Assembly: GCA_930367215.1 (NCBI GenBank)
Contig: OV884059.1
Location: 29,379,882 to 29,443,881, forward strand
DNA from: Pollenia angustigena
Taxonomy: Eukaryota; Arthropoda; Insecta; Diptera; Polleniidae
DNA length: 64,000 bases
Direction: 5' to 3'
The stretch's first letter is position 1; every line of letters begins with the position of its first letter. The notes under the pieces were generated by a model that was not told the DNA's origin, did not search any database, and saw only the letters and a program-made list of their open reading frames with translations. Made by a program: the position numbers and the translations under genes. Of the stretch, positions 54,444 to 64,000 are shown piece by piece.

Positions 54444-54650
54444 AAGGGTGTCCCAAAATTAACGCAAGATTAACCGGTAGGCCAGCTGGTAGTGAGCTAG
54501 TCTATCGGCGCCGGGGTTGCGGTTTCGATTCCCGCCAGAGACTCTGGTTGCTTTCCTGCAAACAAGCGTTGAGCTTTGCGGGATTAGCTTGGGGGAATTA
54601 AAAAAAAAGGCGACAAATTTAAATCTTGTGTTAATTTTGGGACACCTTTT
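54444..54650. mobile_element. MITE with AAGGGTGTCCCAAAATTAAC ends, TA-flanked
   Basis: AAAGGGTGTCCCAAAATTAA and CGCAAGATT on the left are mirrored by AATCTTGTG and TTAATTTTGGGACACCTTTT on the right, flanked by TA-rich sequence. These are mariner-like ends. The interior is occupied by a tRNA-like sequence. Confidence 0.8.
54475..54605 (+). mobile_element. tRNA-like SINE segment inside the MITE
   Basis: GGCCAGCTGGTAGTGAGCTA resembles a pol III A box region, and GCGGTTTCGATTCCCGCC contains a near-match to the B box GGTTCGATTCC with one extra T. A tRNA-unrelated stretch (AGACTCTGGTTGC...) and an A-run (54599-54608) follow. I read it as a tRNA-derived SINE of the plus strand. No complete cloverleaf is present, so it is not a tRNA gene. 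Confidence 0.55.
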
Positions 54651-54659
54651 ATATAAATA

Positions 54660-55185
54660 TTCCAACGAAAACAGTTACGAATTCTGTCACCCTCTTTTTG
54701 TCAACCGCTTCGAACAAAAAATACACAATTAAAGTATGTATTTACCTACAGAAGTGCACAATAAAAATATGAGGTGGCAAAGAGGGTAAAACAGGTAAAT
54801 TCGGTAACCTTACATCTCTAGAACTAAAAGAGATACAAAAAATTGAATACTTATCGTTGTTGATTAGAAAAATAAGCGGACACGTGTTTGGTACTTTTTG
54901 AAAAACTCGGCCCTTTTGAGTATTAAACGTGCATAACCTGTATTTTAGAACTTATTTGTCACCCCATCTACATATCTTTTAATTAACTAAACAAACAAAT
55001 AACGTTTATACCAAATTCGTTACTACTCTAAAAAATACGAATATATATTTATTTGGTACTTTTTTGAAATGCGAACTTTAAAAAGCTAAAAACCGTACCT
55101 AGTTTTTGTACTTAAAAAAAAATAAACATTTTTCTCTATTCATTGACATGTACATCTCAAATTTTGGACTGCCACTACAATATTT
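54660..55185. other. Non-coding stretch
   Basis: No gene. TTTGGTACTTTTTGAAAA-type words (54887, 55050) foreshadow the tandem array that follows. Confidence 0.45.
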
Positions 55186-55189
55186 ATCT

Positions 55190-56035
55190 TTTTAATACTT
55201 CAATGGGGAGAAAAAGATTTAAAAAAGGGGAAATACGGGAAATTAAATTTCTTTATTTTACTTTTCCATGCTGCTTGTGGTAGTTTTTGAATTTTTATAA
55301 TATTTAAATTAGAAAAATTAAATTTCGTGTGCAGGGTTCTGAGGGAATTAAAACCTAGAATGTGGAAAATGTTGGTACTTTTTTGCTCTTCAATTGGCAC
55401 TTTTTGAGTTTTCTTTAGTATTAGACCCAGAAACAATACATTAAACATGCATGGCCCTGAGTGAATAAGAATCTGTAAGGGAAAACTTTTTGGTACTTTT
55501 CCGTGCTTCAACTGGTACTTTTTTTAATTTCAGTAAATATGGGATCTAACAACATAACATTAAACACTCAATGTCCGAAGTGGGTGAGAAACTAGAAGAG
55601 GGAACTTTTTGGTACTTTTTGTTCTTCAACTGGTACTTTTTTAATTTCCGTTAATATTGGACCAAGAAACATAAAACTAAACATGCAATATCCTGAGTGG
55701 ATGAGAATCTATAAGAGGGAACTCCATGGTACTTTTTGTTCTTCAACTGGTACTTTTTGAATGTACGTTATTATTGCACCAAGAAACTTTAAATTAATAA
55801 TGCAAGCACTGAGTAAATGAGAATCTGTAAGAGGTATCTTTTTGGTACTTTTTGTTCTTTCACTGGTACTTTTTGAATTTTTATTAATACTTAACCAAAA
55901 AAAATAAAAAAAAAAAAATTCAACATGCTGAGTCCAGAGTTATTAAGAAACTATAAGAGAAGACTTTTTGGTACTTTTTTCAATTGATACGGTCTGTTTT
56001 TTTTTGGTATTATTGAACTTACAAAATAAATTAAA
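55190..56035. repeat. ~118-bp tandem repeats with paired TGGTACTTTTT words
   Basis: TGGTACTTTTT followed by TTCTTCAACTGGTACTTTTT recurs at about 55373, 55492, 55611, 55728, 55843 and 55969 (spacing 115-126 bp). Each unit also carries TAAACATGCA and GAGTGAATGAGAATCT-like words. About seven diverged copies. The 103-codon open frame on the minus strand crosses unit boundaries and is not a gene. Confidence 0.85.
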
Positions 56036-56039
56036 CATT

Positions 56040-57231
56040 CACGGACTGGAGGGGAAGTTGACATATTGAACGGAGGTTGGTCTTCCGTCAAATATATCCA
56101 CTAAGATAGAAAAAGGCAAATGCTTGAAACATGTCAATTCATTTAAACTTATACATATGCATATTTCCTTTATATTTGCATACATAACAAACACTAGTCT
56201 ATATAAAAATGCGATTTCATAGGATAAGAAATAAAGAACTATACGATTGTAAAATTTTTCATTTCTTTTGAATTTGGACTAAGAAAATTATTGATTAAAT
56301 TCGAAAAGCCTAAAATCATTTTCCTCCCTTTCAGCACACAAAAATATTCAAAAATACAAACTAAAGTAAAAAATCGATTAAAACATTTTTGTATGAACTT
56401 GAATTTTATTTGAAAATATGGCATAAATTAAAGCTGAACTCTAGCAATATTTAAAGCACTTGAATTTTTAAAATCTTAGTGCTTATTGGGATGTTTTTTT
56501 TTTGTTTGACAGAATTTCTTTATGGTAATTTTCGTTTGTTTTTGTTTATTCTTGAGGATTTTCATTTTACATTTGTATGAATTTTTAATAAAAAAAAAGA
56601 AAAAAAAAAAACAAATAACAAAACATACAATAAGATTTTCTCTTATTTTACCAGCCATTTTACAAAAGTTGCACAGAAATTAACTTAATGGTTTGTGGCA
56701 AACAATAAACAAAAGAGAGAGAAAAAAACCAAAGGTGTTCTAGAATCATACCTTGGAATAAATACAACCAAACACACAAAAATACATCTATTTTTTTGTG
56801 TTTTTTTTTTAAACATTTGAATATGAATTTAAAAGAGTACTTATGTTTTATTCAAAAATCATTTTTCTAAGAACCCTGGAGGATGTACTAGAAAAACATA
56901 TACATATTAATAACAACATACAGGGTACGGCAAATGAAGTATTGCCAGTTTAAGTGCTTAAATTTTTTTAAACAGATTTTTAACTACAAATAATTCATGC
57001 TATTTGAAACTAAAGAAAGTTTTTTAGCAAAAAGAATCTGGGAATTATTTCTTTTTCATTAATTGGCTTAAGCAAAAAGTATGTATGTAAAATATTAATG
57101 GAATATGACTATTGGAAAAAGCCTTATCAATTTAAATTGGACTCATAGAAGCACATTCGAAAAAACGGTTAATATAATAGAAAGGTTTTTAATTTAAATC
57201 CGATTTTCGATATGGCACCATTTAACCTCGA
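56040..57231. other. Non-coding stretch
   Basis: No gene recognised. 57020-57195 matches 46560-46715 (dispersed repeat). Confidence 0.5.
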
Positions 57232-57451
57232 AATTTCGGCTTCAAAAAGCAATCCAACTTTAACGGTTTTAGCAAGTGGAAGTTTTAAACAGAGATCTGC
57301 GGATAATTGGGAGCTTAAAATGGTTAAAAGAACCCAAACGCCACTTTACGTTGAAATTTGGGCTGCGGTTACGGCCAGAGCTGCCATTTTTGGCTATTTC
57401 TAACCAAAATTGGTATTTTTTTTTTTTAAATGAGGAGCTGCGAATATTTAT

Positions 57452-58068
57452 ACCCACACCACAATAGTGGAGAGGGTATTATTCATTTGTGCTGATGTGT
57501 GTAACGCATTAAAATATTGGTCCTACACCCACCTTAAAGTATACCGTTCGACTCAGAATCACTTTCTGAGTCGAACTAACGATGTCCGTCCGGCTGGCTG
57601 GAAGGCTGGCTGTCCATGTAACCTTGTGCGCAAAGTACTGATCCTAATATTGGAGATAATTTGATAAAATTTGAAAATGGGCTAAATCGTAGGACCACGA
57701 GGGAAGATAGGGGGAAATTTCTTTCTCTCAGAAACTATCAAACCGATTTTAATGATATTTAAAACATAGATAGAACCATATCTGTATGGACACAAAAAGA
57801 ATGAATTTTTCACAAAATAGGACCACGAGGTGAGATAGGGGCAATTTCTGCCTCTCAAACCGATTTTAATGAAATTTAAAAGATAGATAGATCCATATCT
57901 ATATGGACACATAAGCTATACAGTTCTTCAAAAATAGGACCACAAGGGGAGGTAGGGGCAATTTCTGCCTCTCACAAACTTTCAAACCGATTTTGATGTG
58001 TTTTTTAAAACTGTGGTGTAGGGTATCATATGGTCGGGCTTGACCGACTATACAGTCTTACTTGTTTT
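57452..58068 (+). mobile_element. DINE-1/Helentron-like element, family B copy 3
   Basis: TATACCCACACCACAATAGT, GGTCCTACACCCACCTTAAA, CCGGCTGGCTGGAAGGCTGG, internal units with GGACCACGAG, AAACCGATTTTAATGA and GGACACATAAGCTA, then TCATATGGTCGGGCTTGACC and GACTATACAGTCTTACTTGT. The hairpin and tail match the 27.8-kb copy. Confidence 0.8.
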
Positions 58069-58506
58069 TTTATAGTAATACGTAGTAAATTTTTTTTATA
58101 TTTTTCTTCATAAACTTTTAAATCAAGTTTTTTTCCAATTTATTGAACTGGTTTTTAGTCCAAATTTTTAAAGTTAAACAAATTTAATTTTCTTTTTTGA
58201 AAAAAAAAATTTACAACATGAAATGAATTAAAATTTGATGATAATTTTTCATTCTTTACTGACCGGGGAACCGATCCGACGTTTACGAACATGTCTATTT
58301 GACATGTTTCGATAGTAACCACAGTATCTCCTCAGAAATCTTTGCCGTTTAACACAAGCCGCCGAAATTCGCAAATATAATTTTCTAAAGATTTTTATTA
58401 AGAAAAAAAGTCGCCAAAAGTGATTTTTATACAGATTTTTATACAGCTATGCAAATCAAAATCAATTAAAGTTAAAATTTATCATTATTTTCAATTAATG
58501 TTCTTA

Positions 58507-59219
58507 CACTGATAGAAAAATGCACTTTCATATTGATGATGCCCTAACATCAGAATTGTGACATCAATGTTACTACAAATGGCATCAATGATGCAAAAAG
58601 TAACATCAATCCAATGACAATTTTGTCATTTTTTATGTGTCATCTATTTTATGACTATAGTGACATCAATTTGATGCTACATTTTGTAAGTTATTAACAT
58701 TATTTTCATGTTTACAATGTGTTATAAGAAGCAAAAATTCCTATATTCTATTTTTTTTTAAATTATTTAGTTAAATACATCAAATGTTTAAAGTAGAATG
58801 ATTACGAAAACCATATGGGGCATAGTGCTGGTGTCTTATTATTGAGAGTTCTGCTGTAAACAAAGGTCGTAATTCAACAAACGTGAAACAAACATATGCA
58901 ACGGGTAAGTAAATAATAATATTCTCTCACTTTGACTCAAGTCAATTCCAATGACAAACTGTCATTGAATTGATGCTAGTATGTTCTTTTTCCGATGTAA
59001 CTGCGTCATCGCACTGAGGACATGTTCGTAATTTCTGTGATGCCGATGTGTCATCCCATTGATGACAAAATTTCATTTTGACCCTGATGACAATTTGGCC
59101 AAGTGATGTTAAGGTTGACATCACCATGATGAAAAGTGTCATGGGGTCAAAAACGAAGACACTTGTCATTGCACTGATGTCAAAATACATCAGTGTTATG
59201 ACGCCTTCTCTAGCAGTGT
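58507..59219 (-). mobile_element. CACTG-ended repeat family, copy e (best-preserved ends)
   Basis: Both ends are present: CACTGATAGAAAAATGCACT at 58507 and, reverse-complemented, CACTGCTAGAGAAGGCGTCA ending at 59219. Inside are ATGCCCTAACATCAGAATTG, TGACATCAATTTGATGCTAC, ATTTCTGTGATGCCGATGTG and ACTTGTCATTGCACTGATGT. Open frames across it are not genes. Confidence 0.85.
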
Positions 59220-59779
59220 ACTGCCTGTCCCACAAAAACAAAATTTAAAATGTCCCTCTCTTTGTTTTTACAGACCATTAGCCTTCAAATAATCCTTATG
59301 CAAGATCAATAATGCCTCTTTTTAAAGTGTTTAGCATGCCATGCATGGTCCTTACGCGAACGCGGTTGCCTTAAAACAGCTTTTCTGCGGGAATAAATCC
59401 GTATTGCATAATATCATAAGCAAACGGTTTCCAATTAATTTTTTATGGAATTTACAGCATAATCAAGTTTAACTTAAATAAAATTTTCTTAGTTTCTAAC
59501 AACATGAATTACATGATAAAAAATAGTAAAAATAATATAAGCACTTTAATTGATAACACTTCATTTGCCGCACCCTGTAAATATATAAACATTAATGTAT
59601 ATTTTAGTATAGACATTTATAATATTTTTAGGTACTTTTTTAAACCCTTGCGCTTGTTTTTGTTAGATGAATTTTCACTGACTTGTGTTTCGATGGTTAA
59701 GAAATAATTCAAACAGAAAAAAATATATTTTTAAATTTTAAATATTTATGATTTACTTTTTGCTTGCTATATCAAGCAT

Positions 59780-60115
59780 TTTTAATCGGCAACAAGAGCT
59801 GATATAAACTCGAAGTGATATTGATAATATAGACTACAGTCAATATAAATATATAAACTAAAGCCTATGTGGAATAGGGTGTGTATAAATTTTGAGTTGC
59901 CTACTTCTTATACAAAATATAGTCGATGTTGAATAGAATTGATATATGTATAGTATACATTGTATACCAAAGTCGATATTCCATATAAACTATAGTCGTA
60001 GAGGTTTATAAACTACATTCAATAAAAAGTGAAGTCACTAAAAAATAAAGTAAACTCGATATGGACTAAAGCCCGAAAACTGTAGAGTCGATAAATATAG
60101 AGTAGACGCGCTTTC
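59780..60115. repeat. Degenerate GTCGATA-type minisatellite
   Basis: TATAGACTACAGTCAATATA, TATAGTCGATGTTGAATAG, AAGTCGATATTCCATATAAA and AGAGTCGATAAATATAGAGT recall the 16-bp unit of 51.9-53.0 kb but without regular spacing. A second copy lies at about 63148-63480. Confidence 0.55.
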
Positions 60116-60856
60116 GGTCTACAGTTAACCCTCTAATGCCAAGTTTAAGAATTAATGGAAATATATCAACACCTTTGCGCGAAATTATCGTATGTTACAA
60201 AAACCAAATTTTACAGGAGAGCCATTTTTCTACTTCTGCTATCACTTGCAATATAAATATGAAAATATACATTCAATTTTTGGAGCAACGAAGTGAAATT
60301 CGCCTACAATATTTTCTGTCTTTGAATGTAGAACACGATTGCATCAAAAACTCAATTTCAAAAAAATTTTCATATACGATAATTTCGCGCAAATGGGTCA
60401 ATATTATGAAAATAATTTTTTAGAGTATTTCCAAAAAATATATTTTAAAGCCCATATGAGTCGTTTATGTTCCAGGTGAGAAAACATAAAGGTGAACCTT
60501 GAAGCGCCTTCGGCATTTAGTAAGAAAAACACATTTAATTTACGGGGAATTCTGTTTAAAACAAATTAAAAATATTTAATTTTGTTTATGATTATAAAAA
60601 AAAAAAAATGTTTTTATTATTTGATCAACATAAATGCAATTTCGGCTTCAAAAAGCAATCCAACTTTAACGGTTTTAGCAAGTGGAAGTTTTAAACAGAG
60701 ATCTGCGGATAATTGGGAGCTTAAAATGGTTAAAAGAACCCAAACGCCACTTTACGTTGAAATTTGGGCTGCGGTTACGGCCAGAGCTGCCATTTTTGGC
60801 TATTTCTAACCAAAATTGGTATTTTTTTTTTTAAATGAGGAGCTGCGAATATTTAT

Positions 60857-61473
60857 ACCCACACCACAATAGTGGAGAGGGTATTATTCATTTGTGCTGA
60901 TGTGTGTAACGCATTAAAATATTGGTCCTACACCCACCTTAAAGTATACCGTTCGACTCAGAATCACTTTCTGAGTCGAACTAACGATGTCCTTCCGGCT
61001 GGCTGGAAGGCTGGCTGTCCATGTAACCTTGTGCGCAAAGTACAGATCCTAATATTGGAGATAATTTGATAAAATTTGAAAATGGGCTAAATCGTAGGAC
61101 CACGAGGGAAGATAGGGGGAAATTTCTTTCTCTCAGAAACTATCAAACCGATTTTAATGATATTTAAAACATAGATAGAACCATATCTGTATGGACACAA
61201 AAAGAATGAATTTTTCACAAAATAGGACCACGAGGTGAGATAGGGGCAATTTCTGCCTCTCAAACCGATTTTAATGAAATTTAAAAGATAGATAGATCCA
61301 TATCTATATGGACACATAAGCTATACAGTTCTTCAAAAATAGGACCACAAGGGGAGGTAGGGGCAATTTCTGCCTCTCACAAACTTTCAAACCGATTTTG
61401 ATGTGTTTTTTAAAACTGTGGTGTAGGGTATCATATGGTCGGGCTTGACCGACTATACAGTCTTACTTGTTTT
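60857..61473 (+). mobile_element. DINE-1/Helentron-like element, family B copy 4
   Basis: Duplicate of the element at 57452-58068 inside unit 2 of the tandem duplication; two base differences noticed. Confidence 0.8.
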
Positions 61474-61911
61474 TTTATAGTAATACGTAGTAAATTTTTT
61501 TTATATTTTTCTTCATAAACTTTTAAATCAAGTTTTTTTCCAATTTATTGAACTGGTTTTTAGTCCAAATTTTTAAAGTTAAACAAATTTAATTTTCTTT
61601 TTTGAAAAAAAAAATTTACAACATGAAATGAATTAAAATTTGATGATAATTTTTCATTCTTTACTGACCGGGGAACCGATCCGACGTTTACGAACATGTC
61701 TATTTGACATGTTTCGATAGTAACCACAGTATCTCCTCAGAAATCTTTGCCGTTTAACACAAGCCGACGAAATTCGCAAATATAATTTTCTAAAGATTTT
61801 TATTAAGAAAAAAAGTCGCCAAAAGTGATTTTTATACAGATTTTTATACAGCTATGCAAATCAAAATCAATTAAAGTTAAAATTTATCATTATTTTCAAT
61901 TAATGTTCTTA

Positions 61912-62586
61912 CACTGATAGAAAAATGCACTTTCATATTGATGATGCCCTAACATCAGAATTGTGACATCAATGTTACTACAAATGGCATCAATGATGCA
62001 AAAAGTAACATCAATCCAATGACAATTTTGTCATTTTTTATGTGTCATCTATTTTATGACTATAGTGACATCAATTTGATGCTACATTTTGTAAGTTATT
62101 AACATTATTTTCATGTTTACAATGTGTTATAAGAAGCAAAAATTCCTATATTCTATTTTTTTTTAAATTATTTAGTTAAATACATCAAATGTTTAAAGTA
62201 GAATGATTACGAAAACCATATGGGGCATAGTGCTGGTGTCTTATTATTGAGAGTTCTGCTGTAAACAAAGGTCGTAATTCAACAAACGTGAAACAAACAT
62301 ATGCAACGGGTAAGTAAAATGACAAACTGTCATTGAATTGATGCTAGTATGTTCTTTTTCCGATGTAACTGCGTCATCGCACTGAGGACATGTTCGTAAT
62401 TTCTGTGATGCCGATGTGTCATCCCATTGATGACAAAATTTCATTTTGACCCTGATGACAATTTGGCCAAGTGATGTTAAGGTTGACATCACCATGATGA
62501 AAAGTGTCATGGGGTCAAAAACGAAGACACTTGTCATTGCACTGATGTCAAAATACATCAGTGTTATGACGCCTTCTCTAGCAGTG
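61912..62586 (-). mobile_element. CACTG-ended repeat family, copy f
   Basis: Duplicate of 58507-59219 within unit 2, with a 37-bp deletion at about 62316 removing ATTCTCTCACTTTGACTCAA and neighbours. Confidence 0.85.
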
Positions 62587-64000
62587 TACTGCCTGTCCCA
62601 CAAAAACAAAATTTAAAATGTCCCTCTCTTTGTTTTTACAGACCATTAGCCTTCAAATAATCCTTATGCAAGATCAATAATGCCTCTTTTTAAAGTGTTT
62701 AGCATGCCATGCATGGTCCTTACGCGAACGCGGTTGCCTTAAAACAGCTTTTCTGCGGGAATAAATCCGTATTGCATAATATCATAAGCAAACGGTTTCC
62801 AATTAATTTTTTATGGAATTTACAGCATAATCAAGTTTAACTTAAATAAAATTTTCTTAGTTTCTAACAACATGAATTACATGATAAAAAATAGTAAAAA
62901 TAATATAAGCACTTTAATTGATAACACTTCATTTGCCGCACCCTGTAAATATATAAACATTAATGTATATTTTAGTATAGACATTTATAATATTTTTAGG
63001 TACTTTTTTAAACCCTTGCGCTTGTTTTTGTTAGATGAATTTTCACTGACTTGTGTTTCGATGGTTAAGAAATAATTCAAACAGAAAAAAATATATTTTT
63101 AAATTTTAAATATTTATGATTTACTTTTTGCTTGCTATATCAAGCATTTTTAATCGGCAACAAGAGCTGATATAAACTCGAAGTGATATTGATAATATAG
63201 ACTACAGTCAATATAAATATATAAACTAAAGCCTATGTGGAATAGGGTGTGTATAAATTTTGAGTTGCCTACTTCTTATACAAAATATAGTCGATGTTGA
63301 ATAGAATTGATATATGTATAGTATACATTGTATACCAAAGTCGATATTCCATATAAACTATAGTCGTAGAGGTTTATAAACTACATTCAATAAAAAGTGA
63401 AGTCACTAAAAAATAAAGTAAACTCGATATGGACTAAAGCCCGAAAACTGTAGAGTCGATAAATATAGAGTAGACGCGCTTTCGGTCTACAGTTAACCCT
63501 CTAATGCCAAGTTTAAGAATTAATGGAAATATATCAACACCTTTGCGCGAAATTATCGTATGTTACAAAAACCAAATTTTACAGGAGAGCCATTTTTCTA
63601 CTTCTGCTATCACTTGCAATATAAATATGAAAATATACATTCAATTTTTGGAGCAACGAAGTGAAATTCGCCTACAATATTTTCTGTCTTTGAATGTAGA
63701 ACACGATTGCATCAAAAACTCAATTTCAAAAAAATTTTCATATACGATAATTTCGCGCAAATGGGTCAATATTATGAAAATAATTTTTTAGAGTATTTCC
63801 AAAAAATATATTTTAAAGCCCATATGAGTCGTTTATGTTCCAGGTGAGAAAACATAAAGGTGAACCTTGAAGCGCCTTCGGCATTTAGTAAGAAAAACAC
63901 ATTTAATTTACGGGGAATTCTGTTTAAAACAAATTAAAAATATTTAATTTTGTTTATGATTATAAAAAAAAAAAAATGTTTTTATTATTTGATCAACATA

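Larger units (their letters stand above)
57232..60637 (+). repeat. Tandem segmental duplication, unit 1 (3,406 bp)
   Basis: It begins AATTTCGGCTTCAAAAAGCA and is repeated from 60638. The content in order: an unrecognised 150-bp segment, a family B DINE-like element, A/T-rich sequence, a CACTG-family copy in reverse, a degenerate GTCGATA-type minisatellite (59780-60110), a TTAACCCTCTAATGCC word at 60125 and a 95-codon frame of no known domain. No gene I can support. Confidence 0.95.
60638..64000 (+). repeat. Tandem segmental duplication, unit 2 (cut by the window end)
   Basis: It matches 57232-60632 throughout. Differences I found: three single bases (near 60991, 61043 and 61767 relative to unit 1), one T fewer in a T-run near 60823-60833, and a 37-bp deletion at about 62316. 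The last base of the window corresponds to 60632 in unit 1, so the window ends just before the unit would close; further copies may follow. Confidence 0.95.

Noticed and set aside
54475..54550. Functional tRNA gene
   Set aside because: The B box has an extra T and no complete cloverleaf can be drawn; SINE-like origin is more likely.
58942..59241. 99-codon minus-strand frame, extended to 121 codons in the second copy
   Set aside because: It lies wholly within the CACTG-ended repeat, and the length difference comes from a 37-bp deletion.
60125..60145. Possible piggyBac end (TTAACCCTCTAATGCC)
   Set aside because: Only one end was found; no matching inverted end with TTAA lies nearby.
60136..60423. 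95-codon plus-strand frame, repeated at 63504-63791
   Set aside because: Identity of the two copies follows from the recent DNA duplication, not selection; no domain or coding signal was recognised.
1..64000. CRISPR array or bacterial mobile island
   Set aside because: Tandem repeats here have no regular unique spacers, and all recognisable elements are eukaryotic.

Overview
The window is A+T-rich, repeat-dominated eukaryotic DNA. It has no operons, no rRNA or classical tRNA genes, and no host protein-coding gene I can support. The mobile-element content (DD41D rosa-type mariners, DINE-1/Helentron-like repeats with a CCATAAAGTA / CATGTCCGTCTGTC core, Jockey-, R1- and RTE-like non-LTR relics, a Penelope-like element) points to a brachyceran fly, probably a calyptrate such as a blow fly or house-fly relative. 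That assignment is inference from repeat families. The window looks like intergenic, intronic or heterochromatic sequence built by nested insertions.

Layout. 0-6.3 kb: A/T-rich DNA with one mariner relic, an array of ~260-bp A/T-rich units studded with GTAC (2.6-4.2 kb), a CA microsatellite, and a DINE-1-like element with four 153-bp repeats. 6.5-10.9 kb: an onion of insertions. A terminal-inverted-repeat element surrounds a 5'-truncated Jockey-like retrotransposon (minus strand, poly(A) near 6.88 kb), which is split by a hAT-like element with 8-bp target duplications and by a DD41D mariner. 12-20.7 kb: several inverted-repeat elements, a hammerhead-like Penelope relic, and two more DD41D mariners, one sitting in a TA microsatellite. 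21.1-23.7 kb: a DINE-1-like element broken by four or more other insertions. 25.2-28.7 kb: an element with pogo/Tc1-like ends enclosing an RTE-like reverse-transcriptase relic, itself interrupted by a 1,159-bp insert with 11-bp target duplications. 29.5-36 kb: two MITEs, two DINE-like elements (one with alternating 118/141-bp repeats), a non-LTR C-terminal relic and another hammerhead-like Penelope relic.

The only intact long coding region is a Penelope-like element at 37.3-40.24 kb. It has one uninterrupted 758-codon reading frame (RT plus GIY-YIG endonuclease, minus strand), near-identical ~374-bp terminal repeats in inverted orientation, a hammerhead-like motif in each repeat, a 32-bp one-sided extension and a 15-bp target duplication. 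It looks young and possibly mobile.

41-50 kb: two more transposase relics, three copies of a CACTG-ended repeat family rich in TGACATCA-like words, an R1-like RT fragment and a CR1/Jockey-like C-terminal fragment. 51.9-53.6 kb: a long 16-bp minisatellite with a MITE inside it. 54.4 kb: a MITE carrying a tRNA-like SINE segment. 55.2-56.0 kb: a ~118-bp tandem array. 57.23-64.0 kb: a ~3.4-kb segment present twice in direct tandem, nearly identical; the second copy runs off the window end.
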